Of a DNA stretch of 64,000 nt, positions 9,475-17,992 are shown piece after piece. Location of the stretch: positions 345,332-409,331 of the forward strand of contig CAKTVB010000002.1 of NCBI GenBank assembly GCA_934621295.1. Direction: 5' to 3'. This stretch comes from an uncultured Collinsella sp. (lineage in GTDB: Bacteria > Actinomycetota > Coriobacteriia > Coriobacteriales > Coriobacteriaceae). The notes under the pieces are model-generated. The model had not been told where the DNA came from and ran no database searches. It saw only the letters and a program-made list of their open reading frames with translations. Within the stretch, counting starts at the first letter, position 1, and every line of letters begins with the position of its first letter. Both the position numbers and the translations under genes were made by a program.

Positions 9475-9494
9475 CAGTAGCAACTTCGGGTTTG

Positions 9495-9533
9495 AAAGGA
9501 GGTAACACGCTATCAGCGGTTACCTCCTTTTTT
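9495..9533 (+). terminator. Rho-independent terminator after adhE
   Basis: AAAGGAGGTAAC pairs with GTTACCTCCTTT across a 12-base loop, followed by further T residues, starting 20 bases after the adhE stop. The AGGAGG in the stem looks like a ribosome site but has no proper start behind it. Confidence 0.85.
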
Positions 9534-9575
9534 CATATGTCGGTTGCCCATCTGGGCAGAAGGGACGCATCGATC

Positions 9576-10343
9576 ATGAAACTTCCGGAGAACAAGGTCG
9601 AGCTGGTAAAGCGCGGCAACAAGGTCGTCTATGACCTGGGTGACAAAATCGTGAAGGTCTTCAACGAAACAAAACCGCTGTCCGATGTGTTCAACGAGGC
9701 GCTCAACCTTGCCCGCATCAACGAATGCGGCATCCCCAGCCCCAAGGTGCTGCAGGTATCCGAAATCGAAAACGGTGGTGGCTGGGCCATGGAAACCACC
9801 AAGATCCCCGGCACCGTAATGGCCGAGAAGATGCAGGCGGAGCCCGGCCACTTTTACGAGTATCTGGAGCAGTTCGTCGACCTTCTGATTGAGATTCACG
9901 GCTATCGTTGCCAGCAGCTCAACCGCCAGAAGGACAAGTACGCCCGCATGATCAAGAGCCTCGACGAGATTGACGGCACCACGCGCTACAACCTTCTTGA
10001 GCGTCTTGACGGCATGAAGAAGGACACCTGCGTGTGCCATGGCGACTTCAACCCCACGAACATCATCGTTGGCGAAGACGATAAGCTCTACGTCTGCGAC
10101 TGGGCACACGCCACCCAGGGCGAGCCTGCAGCAGATGCAGCCATGACGTACCTGCTCCTCTCCATCCAAGACAAGCAGCAGGCCGACACCTTCCTCGAGA
10201 TGTACTGCGAGCGCTCTGGCACGCCGGTGCAGATCGTGCGTCAGTGGATGCCTGTTGTTGCGGCATCCGAACTCGCCCGCAACCGTGAGGGCCAGGATCG
10301 CGAGGCGCTCCTGAGCTGGGTCGACGTTATGGACTATCAGTAG
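9576..10343 (+). CDS. Phosphotransferase family protein (aminoglycoside phosphotransferase/kinase fold)
   Basis: A 255-residue protein with a protein-kinase-like APH fold. It has the catalytic loop CHGDFNPTNI and the metal-binding CDWAHATQGEPAADA, plus an N-terminal region with VVYDLGDKIVKVF. It resembles the uncharacterised phosphotransferases often found in anaerobes; a drug-resistance role is not indicated and the substrate is unknown. I chose the ATG at 9576 (MKLPENKVELV), with GAAGGGA upstream. A longer frame starting at 9492 would run through the adhE terminator. It stands alone between that terminator and a perfect 18-bp inverted repeat. Confidence 0.85.
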   Translation: MKLPENKVELVKRGNKVVYDLGDKIVKVFNETKPLSDVFNEALNLARINECGIPSPKVLQVSEIENGGGWAMETTKIPGTVMAEKMQAEPGHFYEYLEQFVDLLIEIHGYRCQQLNRQKDKYARMIKSLDEIDGTTRYNLLERLDGMKKDTCVCHGDFNPTNIIVGEDDKLYVCDWAHATQGEPAADAAMTYLLLSIQDKQQADTFLEMYCERSGTPVQIVRQWMPVVAASELARNREGQDREALLSWVDVMDYQ

Positions 10344-10405
10344 GCCGCAGGCAAAATCGGGCTGCTAGCGCCGCTGCAAATCAATCGTAACAACCTGCAC
10401 ACATA

Positions 10406-10445
10406 ATGCCGCGGGCCGATGCAAAAATGCATCGGCCCGCGGCAT
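10406..10445. terminator. Perfect 18-bp stem, likely bidirectional terminator
   Basis: ATGCCGCGGGCCGATGCA is followed by AAAA and then its exact reverse complement. It sits between the convergent ends of the phosphotransferase gene and thiN. No long T-run follows on either side, so the terminator role is inferred from position and stability. Confidence 0.6.
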
Positions 10446-10467
10446 CTATCATTTCAAATTAAACTAG

Positions 10468-11139
10468 TCAGCCAAAAAGCCAGCAAGCGATTATGCCTTC
10501 ATGGCATCGAACGCAAGCCCGGGATGCCTCCACAACATTGGAGATACCCCAATCGGAAAGCAGCGGCATCTGAGCATGATCAATATTCCAGCAAAAGCCC
10601 TGTTCAGACACCTCCGCCCCAGCACTTAAGGGAATGCATGAAAAACGGCGACCGCAAGCTGTATCAATCTCCCAATCATCGCCCGCACGAAGGATCCGCG
10701 CTTCAAAATCGTCTTCGATAACGCGAACAGAAGCCCGCGCTCCAGCAAGACGTCCGAACACGCCAAGCGCATGGTCGGGAGCGCCTCCAGAAACGCACGT
10801 GCACACAACCTCGGCACGAGGCCAGCGCTTCTCAATTGCACGCAACGCCAGGGCAAGATCGGTCGCATCCTTATGGGGATCATAGCGCTCAACCTCAAAT
10901 GAAGCAGCCTCGGAACGCGATTGCGCTGCCTCGACAAGGCGAAGACCGCGCTCCCCCACCGTATCGGCGTCACCGCAAAACAGATCGCACGAAAGACCAG
11001 CATCGAGAACAGCATCCAAGCCGCGATCGACCGCAACGATACGAGCACATCCCCGTGCCGCGCAACGAATAGCGTTGGCAGAAGAGCGATCTGGGGAGCC
11101 ACCGACGACAAGCACGCGATCGACATTAGAGTTATACAA
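10468..11139 (-). CDS. thiN: Thiamine pyrophosphokinase
   Basis: The enzyme transfers pyrophosphate from ATP to thiamine, making the cofactor thiamine diphosphate. Family landmarks are CDLFCGDAD (usually GDFDS), KDATDLALAL (the KDxTD motif), SGGAPDHALG (usually GGRxDH) and LSDWGISN near the C-terminus. A GAGGAGG lies nine bases before the TTG at 11139, which is my preferred start (223 residues). The ATG at 11148 directly abuts the Shine-Dalgarno, and a further TTG at 11184 has no ribosome site. The altered GDAD motif is a modest deviation. It lies downstream of the HAD gene on the same strand. Confidence 0.85.
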   Translation of the reverse strand: MYNSNVDRVLVVGGSPDRSSANAIRCAARGCARIVAVDRGLDAVLDAGLSCDLFCGDADTVGERGLRLVEAAQSRSEAASFEVERYDPHKDATDLALALRAIEKRWPRAEVVCTCVSGGAPDHALGVFGRLAGARASVRVIEDDFEARILRAGDDWEIDTACGRRFSCIPLSAGAEVSEQGFCWNIDHAQMPLLSDWGISNVVEASRACVRCHEGIIACWLFG

Positions 11140-11278
11140 GCCCCTCATCCTCCTCAAGCCCGTCGTATACCTCGATATCGTCAAGAAAGACGGCCCGCGC
11201 TACCTCCGCGCGCCGCCGCATCAGCTCTGCGCACAAGCCACAATGGGAGCACCCACTCGCGCAGAGCTGCCCAGGGAT

Positions 11279-11980
11279 TCAATCCACATACGAAAGAATG
11301 CGATCAAGCGTAAGCTCAGTAAAGGAATCGATGAAGATATCGCTATTCGCCTGGACATCGAGACGAGGGCCACGGCCCTCGGGATCAAAGATGCCCACGC
11401 GGCGATACCCCGCAGAAGCGGAGCTGATAAGACCGAACGGCATGTCCTCGAATACCCAGACATCCGCATGGTCGACATCCTTCATGCCGTGAATCTCGCT
11501 CAGCTTTTCCAGCGCCAGATTGTATACATCCGGATGATCCTTGGAAGCACCCGCATCTGCCGTAGTGACGATCACATCGAAATAGCGGCCGATACTCAGC
11601 GCATCAAGACCGATTTGAACCGACTCTGCAGGGGTTGACGTGGCAATAGCCATTGGAATGCCCGCATCGTACGCGGACTTCAGGAAATCGGCAACTCCCT
11701 CGCGAACAGAGACTTCTTCGCTGTAACCGCGCGCAAGCATGCCCAAAAGACGATCGTAGACCTCTTGCGCGTCTTTACCGACACCCCATTTGCGATGGTA
11801 TCCCTCGCACTCGCCCATAACGGAAAGAGACTCGAATTCAGCAAAATCATCAGCCACGGTATCGACACCGTATGTCTTGAGCAGTGCGGGCTGTACGCGC
11901 AGCCACATACCCATGGACTGCAAAATGGTGCCGTCGCAATCGAAGATAAATGCACGGGGCATCTTCTGGTCGAGCGTCAT
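11279..11980 (-). CDS. HAD-superfamily hydrolase (subfamily IA, phosphoglycolate phosphatase/beta-phosphoglucomutase-like)
   Basis: A 233-residue HAD phosphatase with motif I FDCDGTIL near the N-terminus, motif II ATSTP, a conserved Lys in GASKDHPDVY, and motif IV VFEDMPFGLISS. A helical cap domain lies between motifs I and II, as in subfamily IA. The substrate cannot be read from sequence; sugar phosphates are most common for this type. The ATG at 11980 is preceded by GAGGGGATTTC. A frame reaching 12073 would add an unsupported leader. It is divergent from the glycogen operon. Confidence 0.88.
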   Translation of the reverse strand: MTLDQKMPRAFIFDCDGTILQSMGMWLRVQPALLKTYGVDTVADDFAEFESLSVMGECEGYHRKWGVGKDAQEVYDRLLGMLARGYSEEVSVREGVADFLKSAYDAGIPMAIATSTPAESVQIGLDALSIGRYFDVIVTTADAGASKDHPDVYNLALEKLSEIHGMKDVDHADVWVFEDMPFGLISSASAGYRRVGIFDPEGRGPRLDVQANSDIFIDSFTELTLDRILSYVD

Positions 11981-12247
11981 GAAATCCCCTCTCGGCAGGC
12001 TAGCCTGTAACGGAAAACCAATACTCCAAACGGTGACCATGGTAGCAAAACAACAACGCAAGACGAAGGGCACCGAAAGCTACGCATCTAAACCGAAAAT
12101 ACGAAAATCAGGCGTTGTCAAGCGTCGTTCACCCATGGATTAAAATCGACCGTCCCGCGCTCTAACGAACGGGAATGAGCTGCGAAGTGCTACTGTAAAT
12201 GAGGTTATTTTTCTTGGACGAACCCGATATTCGATGGACTGATTACC
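11981..12247 (+). promoter_or_regulatory. Divergent intergenic region before the glycogen operon
   Basis: This 267-base region lies between the HAD gene and glgB. A TTGTCA near 12114 is followed by ATTAAA 18 bases later, a plausible but weak plus-strand promoter. A TGCTACTGT near 12187 could be an extended -10. I see no strong operator or riboswitch. Confidence 0.35.
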
Positions 12248-14383
12248 GTGAGCAAACAAAACGAAACCCTCGCTACAGCCACCGTCGAGTCTTCCCTCGC
12301 CATCAGTAAAGACGATATCTATTTGTTCGGTCAAGGCACTTGGCTTGGCTGTGCCGAGAAGCTCGGTTCCCACCCCGATATCAAACACGGAACCCGCGGC
12401 TGGAGTTTTGCCGTTTGGGCGCCTGTGGTCCAAAGCGTAAGCGTCGTTGGAGATTTCAACGCGTGGACCCCAGGGGCACATCCTCTTGCACGCGTACATC
12501 AAAGCGATATTTGGCAGGGATTCATTCCCGATCTTAAGGTTGGCGAGCTGTACAAATACGCGTTGGAAACGGATTCCGGAGAGATTCTTTTCAAAGCAGA
12601 TCCCATGGCGGTGGCAGACGAGCTCCCGCCGGGAACGGCCTCGAAGCTGTGGTCACTCGACGGTTACCAGTGGAACGACGCTGCATGGCTCGAAGATCGC
12701 CGCGCCTCAAACCATATGAAACAGCCCCTCAATATCTACGAGGTGCACCTAGGCAGCTGGAACCGCCATGGCGATGAACCCCAGGGAGAACCGCGCGAAG
12801 ACGGAACCTATCCCGGCCCGGGCGATCCCTTCCCCGCCCAGCGCGGAACGTATTACAGCTACCTCGACCTTGCGCAGGAGCTCGTGCCGTACGCAAAAGA
12901 TATGGGATATACCCATATCGAAATCCTTCCGGTGACCGAACATCCCTTCGACGGTTCATGGGGCTATCAAACAACGGGTTACTACGCCACCACGGCGCGT
13001 TTCGGAACGCCCCAGGAGTTCATGCAACTCGTCGACACCGCCCATCAAGCTGGCATCGGCATCATCATGGACTGGGTCCCCGGCGGCTTTTGCGCAGATG
13101 CCCATGGTCTCGCCACGTTCAACGGACACATGCTCTACGAGCACGAGATTCACCCCAACTGGGGCACGCACAAGTTCGACTTCTCACGCCCCGAGGTAGT
13201 GAGTTTCCTCACCGCCAACGTGTTGTTCTGGCTTGAGAACTTCCACATCGATGGCATCCGCATGGATGGCGTCTCGAGCATGCTGTATCTCAACTTCGGA
13301 ATCGACAACGAAACCGACAAAAAATTCAACACCCTGGGAACCGAAGAGGACCTGGATGCCAGCGCCTTCATCCGCTCCGTCAACACTTGCGTTTCCGAGC
13401 GCATGCCCGACGTGATGATGATAGCCGAGGAATCCACCGCTTGGCCCCTCGTTACCTACCCGCCAAGCGAAGGCGGTCTGGGTTTCCACTACAAGTGGGA
13501 TATGGGATGGATGAACGATACCCTGCACTACATGCAGACCGATTTTCCCTGGAGGCCGGGCAATCACGGACTGCTTACGTTCTCGATGATGTACGCCTTT
13601 AACGAGAACTTCGTGCTGCCGCTTTCGCACGACGAGGTTGTCAATGGCAAATGTTCGCTCATCGGCCGTATGCCTGGTGATTGGTGGCGCCAGTTTGCCG
13701 GCATGCGCACACTCGCGTTCTACCAGATGACGCACCCAGGCGCAAAACTCAACTTCATGGGTAATGAAATCGCTCAGTTCATTGAATGGCGCTACTACGA
13801 ATCCATCCAGTGGTTCTTGACGCAAGAATACGAGACCCATCGCAACCAGCAACGGTTCATTCGAGCCCTCAACGCGTTTTATCTTGAACAGCCTGCGCTC
13901 TTCGAGCGATCCTATACTCCAGACGGCTTTGAGTGGATCGATGCCGATAACACCGATCAGTCCATCGTGACCTTCGTGCGCCACGGCGACGATCCGGCCG
14001 ATGACCTGCTCATCCTCATCAATTTCGACCCGGCATCCTACGAGCGGTTCCGCATTGGCGCCCCGCGCGAAGGCGATTGGATGCTTGTCTTTAACAGCGA
14101 CGACGCGCGCTACGGCGGCTCGGACTACCCCACGCGCGAGCTGGTTTCGAGCGAACCCGTCGCTTGGAATGGCCGAGAGAACTCGATTGAGACTCCCGTG
14201 CCCGGTCTTGCAGGCCTCGTCTTCCGCAGGGTCGGCCCCTCGAGCTATATACCGCCCAAGCCGCCCAAGCCCGCCGCTCGCAAGCGTTCAAAGACCCCCG
14301 CAAAGGCATCCGCCAAAGCGTCCAATACAAGCAAGAACAAGAAGTCCCAGCGCAGCCGCGCGCACAAAGGAGAAAATGCATGA
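12248..14383 (+). CDS. glgB: 1,4-alpha-glucan branching enzyme with basic C-terminal tail
   Basis: GlgB adds alpha-1,6 branches to growing glycogen. A CBM48-type domain with VWAPVVQSVSVVGDFNAW precedes the GH13 catalytic barrel. Catalytic residues sit in DGIRMDGVSSM (nucleophile Asp, about 339), MIAEESTAWP (acid/base Glu, about 393) and PLSHDEVV (Asp, about 458). The start is GTG 12248 with only a weak ribosome site. After the beta-sandwich, about residues 668-711 form a Lys/Ala/Pro/Ser-rich tail (PPKPPKPAARKRSKTPAKAS) that is not part of the enzyme family. The stop overlaps the glgP start. It is the first gene of the glycogen operon. Confidence 0.96.
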   Translation: MSKQNETLATATVESSLAISKDDIYLFGQGTWLGCAEKLGSHPDIKHGTRGWSFAVWAPVVQSVSVVGDFNAWTPGAHPLARVHQSDIWQGFIPDLKVGELYKYALETDSGEILFKADPMAVADELPPGTASKLWSLDGYQWNDAAWLEDRRASNHMKQPLNIYEVHLGSWNRHGDEPQGEPREDGTYPGPGDPFPAQRGTYYSYLDLAQELVPYAKDMGYTHIEILPVTEHPFDGSWGYQTTGYYATTARFGTPQEFMQLVDTAHQAGIGIIMDWVPGGFCADAHGLATFNGHMLYEHEIHPNWGTHKFDFSRPEVVSFLTANVLFWLENFHIDGIRMDGVSSMLYLNFGIDNETDKKFNTLGTEEDLDASAFIRSVNTCVSERMPDVMMIAEESTAWPLVTYPPSEGGLGFHYKWDMGWMNDTLHYMQTDFPWRPGNHGLLTFSMMYAFNENFVLPLSHDEVVNGKCSLIGRMPGDWWRQFAGMRTLAFYQMTHPGAKLNFMGNEIAQFIEWRYYESIQWFLTQEYETHRNQQRFIRALNAFYLEQPALFERSYTPDGFEWIDADNTDQSIVTFVRHGDDPADDLLILINFDPASYERFRIGAPREGDWMLVFNSDDARYGGSDYPTRELVSSEPVAWNGRENSIETPVPGLAGLVFRRVGPSSYIPPKPPKPAARKRSKTPAKASAKASNTSKNKKSQRSRAHKGENA

Positions 14384-16809
14384 CGAAAATTTTCGAAAAC
14401 CCTCAGCAGTTCGCTGACGAGTACCTGAGCGTTCTCACCGCCGAAGTCGGTAAGGACCTTGCCGGTTGCACCAATACGGAGCGCTACCAGGCGCTCGCCA
14501 AGCTTATCGCCCAAAAGGCAAACCAGCAGTTCGCGCAGTCCGACTCCGAAAACGCCAAGAGCGACAAGAAGAAGGTCTACTATTTCTCGCTGGAGTTCCT
14601 GCTTGGCCCCCTGCTCGATAATTACCTGCTCAACTATGGTATCCGCGATGTTGTCACCGAGGGCCTGAGCAGCATGGGCATCAAGCTCGACGACGTCTTG
14701 GCCGAAGAGGGAGACCCCGGCCTGGGGAACGGCGGCTTGGGCCGTCTTGCCGCCTGCTTCCTCGACTCTATGGCCGCCGAAGGCATCCTGGGCTTTGGCA
14801 ACGGCATGCGTTACCGCTATGGACTCTTCCGCCAGAAAATCGAGGGAGGACGTCAAGTCGAGGTAACCGATAACTGGCTCGACAAAGGCTACCCGTGGGA
14901 AACGCGACATGACGAGAGCTCCGTTATCGTTCGTTTTGGCGGAGAGGTTGTTCGCCATGAGGACGAAAACGGGAAGTTCTGGTTTAGCCAGGAGGGTGGG
15001 GAGATGGTAAAAGCCGTCCCCTACGATGTGCCCATCATTGGCATGGATGGCAAGACCGTGAATCGTCTGCGCCTATGGAGCGCCGAGCCCGCGCAGGAGG
15101 ACTTCGATCTTGACGCATTCAACCGTGGCGACTACGCTGCTGCCGCGAAGTTCCGCACTGATGCCGAGGCAATCTCGGAAATCCTGTATCCCAACGATGC
15201 AGGCGAGCATGGTCGCATCCTGCGCCTTAAGCAGGAGTATCTGTTCGTTGCCGCTGGCCTTGCGTCCATTATCCGCAACTTCAAGTTCGATCACCCCGAT
15301 GCCGATTGGAAGCGCTTCCCCGAGCTCGTGGCAATCCACACCAACGACACGCATCCCGCCATGTGTGGCGCCGAACTGATGCGCCTGCTGGTGGATGAAG
15401 AAGGCCTGGATTGGGATACCGCCTGGGACATCGTGACCAAGAGCATTTCCTACACCAACCATACCGTTCTTCCCGAAGCCCTGGAAAAGTGGCCGATCGA
15501 TACCTTCCAGTGCCTTCTTCCGCGCGTCTACATGTACATCGACGAGATCAATCGCCGCTATATGGAATCCTTCCCGCGCGAGGGCGAAGGTTGGCAAGAT
15601 CGCCTGCGCAACACCGCTATCCTCTGGGATGGACAGGTGCGCATGGCAAACCTCTCCGTCATCTGTTCCCATTCCGTCAACGGCGTGGCACAGATTCATA
15701 CCGACATCCTCAAGCGTGAGACGCTGCATGATTTCTATGCAATGACGCCCGAGAAGTTCAACAACAAGACGAACGGCATCTCGCCGCGTCGCTTCCTCGC
15801 CAACGCCAACCCCTCGCTTGCCCGGCTCATCACCGAAAAGATCGGCGACGGCTGGCTGCGCGACGCCGAGGAGCTCAAGCGCCTTGAAGCCTTTGCAGAT
15901 GACGACGTCTTCCTCGATGCGCTCGCTGCATCCAAACGCGAGAACAAGGAACGCCTCGCTCGTTATATCGCTGCGCAAACCGGTGTTGAGCTCGACGTGG
16001 ATTCCATCTTCGACGTTCAGGTCAAGCGTTTCCATGCCTACAAGCGTCAGCTGTTGAACATCTTCAAGGTCATGGACATCTACAACAGGATGCTTGCAGA
16101 CCCGAGCTACAAGCCGCATAAGACTTCGTTTATCTTCGCCGGCAAGGCAGCAAGCGCGTACACCTTTGCCAAGGAGACGATTCGCCTTATCAACTCCGTG
16201 GCCCACGTTGTGAACAACGACGACCGCGTCAACGACTACATCAAGGTCGCCTTCGTTCCCAACTTCGCCGTTTCCAACGCCCAGCTCATCTATCCTGCAA
16301 CCGAAATCTCCGAGCAGATCTCGACGGCAGGCAAAGAGGCGTCGGGCACCTCGAACATGAAGCTCATGATGAACGGAGCCCTTACCCTGGGCACCCTCGA
16401 CGGCGCGAACATCGAAATCGCCGAACTCGCAGGCGTACAAAACGAAAAGATCTTTGGTATGAAGGTCGAAGAAGTCGAAGCGCTGCGTCGCGGCAACTAC
16501 TTTGCATGGGACGTGGTGAACAACGACCGCGAGCACATCGGCCGCTGCGTCGAGCAGCTCGTTGACGGCACCTTTGGCGCGCTCTCCGGCAACTTTGAGA
16601 GCATTCATGCCGAACTCATGAACAACAACGACTACGACTTTGTCATCGCCGATTTCGCGAGCTATGCGCAGGCTTGGCGCGAGCTTACGGATTCCTACGA
16701 CGACACGCGTGAGTGGCAGCGCAAGGCGCTCGCCAACATCGCGAATTCCGGGCACTTCTCGAGCGATCGCACCATCCGTGAGTACGCTCGCGATATCTGG
16801 CACGTATAG
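14380..16809 (+). CDS. glgP: Glycogen/alpha-glucan phosphorylase
   Basis: This PLP enzyme releases glucose-1-phosphate from non-reducing ends of glycogen. The 809 residues match the family length. The PLP-binding lysine is in EASGTSNMKLMMNGALTLGT (about residue 659); GDPGLGNGGLGRLAACFLDS and NDTHPAMCGAELMRLLVDEE are also conserved. The ATGA overlap with glgB and the AAAGGAG within the end of glgB point to coupled translation. Having synthesis and breakdown enzymes in one operon suggests dynamic glycogen turnover. Confidence 0.98.
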   Translation: MTKIFENPQQFADEYLSVLTAEVGKDLAGCTNTERYQALAKLIAQKANQQFAQSDSENAKSDKKKVYYFSLEFLLGPLLDNYLLNYGIRDVVTEGLSSMGIKLDDVLAEEGDPGLGNGGLGRLAACFLDSMAAEGILGFGNGMRYRYGLFRQKIEGGRQVEVTDNWLDKGYPWETRHDESSVIVRFGGEVVRHEDENGKFWFSQEGGEMVKAVPYDVPIIGMDGKTVNRLRLWSAEPAQEDFDLDAFNRGDYAAAAKFRTDAEAISEILYPNDAGEHGRILRLKQEYLFVAAGLASIIRNFKFDHPDADWKRFPELVAIHTNDTHPAMCGAELMRLLVDEEGLDWDTAWDIVTKSISYTNHTVLPEALEKWPIDTFQCLLPRVYMYIDEINRRYMESFPREGEGWQDRLRNTAILWDGQVRMANLSVICSHSVNGVAQIHTDILKRETLHDFYAMTPEKFNNKTNGISPRRFLANANPSLARLITEKIGDGWLRDAEELKRLEAFADDDVFLDALAASKRENKERLARYIAAQTGVELDVDSIFDVQVKRFHAYKRQLLNIFKVMDIYNRMLADPSYKPHKTSFIFAGKAASAYTFAKETIRLINSVAHVVNNDDRVNDYIKVAFVPNFAVSNAQLIYPATEISEQISTAGKEASGTSNMKLMMNGALTLGTLDGANIEIAELAGVQNEKIFGMKVEEVEALRRGNYFAWDVVNNDREHIGRCVEQLVDGTFGALSGNFESIHAELMNNNDYDFVIADFASYAQAWRELTDSYDDTREWQRKALANIANSGHFSSDRTIREYARDIWHV

Positions 16810-16839
16810 GTAACCGTCAATCGGCAAAAGGAGAAACCG

Positions 16840-17988
16840 ATGAGCAAGAAGGAATGCATTGCCATGCTCCTCGCAGGAGGACAAGGCAGCAGGCTGGGTG
16901 CATTGACCAGCAAAATCGCTAAACCAGCCGTCTCCTTCGGCGGCAAGTTCAGGATTATCGACTTTTCGCTGTCAAACTGCGCCAATTCGGGCATCGACAC
17001 GGTGGGCGTGCTCACGCAATATCGCCCCTACCTCCTCAACTCCTATGTGGGTTCCGGTGAGGCATGGGATCTGGACGAGCGCGGCGCCGGTGTATCGATT
17101 CTGCCCCCCTATGCCACGCAGGAAGGCGGTAGCTGGTACGCAGGCACCGCCGATGCCGTTGCGCAAAACATCGGCTACATCAAGGAGCATGATCCCGAGT
17201 ACGTTTTGATTCTTTCTGGCGATCATCTCTATCGCATGGATTATCGCAAGATGCTCAAGGCGCATATCGAGCATAACGCCGACCTCACGATTTCGGTCAT
17301 GCCCGTGCCCTGGGAAGAGGCCAGCCGCTTTGGCATCATCACCAAGGACCCCGAGGACGATCGCATCCTCAAGTTCACGGAGAAGCCCGAGAAGCCCGAT
17401 TCCAACCTTGCTTCTATGGGCATCTATATCTTTAGCACCAAGCTTTTGATCGATGCTCTGGAAGAAGATGCACTCGACCCCCGTTCCAGCCATGACTTCG
17501 GTAAGGACATCATCCCCAAGCTGCTCAATGATGACCGCCGTCTGTTCTGCTATGAGTTCCATGGCTTCTGGAAAGACGTCGGCACCATTTCGAGCTTCCA
17601 TGAGACCTCGATGGACTTGCTGGGCGAAAATCCCGAGTTCGATCTGTTCGACAAGAACTTCCCCATCATGAGCAACGTCACCACGCGCCCGCCGCACTAC
17701 ATCGGGCCCGATGCGCGCGTCGAGGATTGCCTGATCTCCAATGGCTGCAAGGTCTTTGGCAGTGTGCGCCACTCCATCATTTCGACCGACTGCGTAATCG
17801 ATGAGCGCGCTGTCGTTGAGGATTCGGTGCTGCTGCCCGGCGCCCATGTCAAGGCTGGCGCCCACGTGGCCCGCGCGATTCTGGGCGAGAACGCCGTTGT
17901 CGAGGAAGACGTCAAGCTCGGCAGCGTCGATGTGACGAAGGACACCGCCGTCGTTGGAAATGATGTTGTGATCGGGAAGGGGGAATGA
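16840..17988 (+). CDS. glgC: Glucose-1-phosphate adenylyltransferase, catalytic subunit
   Basis: GlgC makes ADP-glucose, the committed donor for glycogen synthesis. The N-terminal nucleotide-binding loop is LLAGGQGSRLGALT (residues 10-23), followed by KPAVSFGGKFRIIDFSLSN. The substrate region contains LILSGDHLYRMDYRK, and the C-terminus is a left-handed beta-helix of hexapeptide repeats. The 382-residue length is typical. AAAGGAG precedes the ATG, and glgD follows after four bases, so the two are probably made together as a heteromer. Confidence 0.97.
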   Translation: MSKKECIAMLLAGGQGSRLGALTSKIAKPAVSFGGKFRIIDFSLSNCANSGIDTVGVLTQYRPYLLNSYVGSGEAWDLDERGAGVSILPPYATQEGGSWYAGTADAVAQNIGYIKEHDPEYVLILSGDHLYRMDYRKMLKAHIEHNADLTISVMPVPWEEASRFGIITKDPEDDRILKFTEKPEKPDSNLASMGIYIFSTKLLIDALEEDALDPRSSHDFGKDIIPKLLNDDRRLFCYEFHGFWKDVGTISSFHETSMDLLGENPEFDLFDKNFPIMSNVTTRPPHYIGPDARVEDCLISNGCKVFGSVRHSIISTDCVIDERAVVEDSVLLPGAHVKAGAHVARAILGENAVVEEDVKLGSVDVTKDTAVVGNDVVIGKGE

Positions 17989-17992
17989 ACCG

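Noticed and set aside
6748..9483. 911-codon open frame antisense to adhE
   Set aside because: It mirrors the codon bias of adhE, has low-complexity Val/Gly/Leu/His/Asp composition, no ribosome site and no family resemblance.
9492..9575. Upstream start for the phosphotransferase gene
   Set aside because: The extension reads through the adhE terminator hairpin and has no family similarity; ATG 9576 fits better.
15073..16884. 603-codon frame antisense to glgP
   Set aside because: Same reason: shadow of a high-GC gene with complete PLP-enzyme motifs on the other strand.
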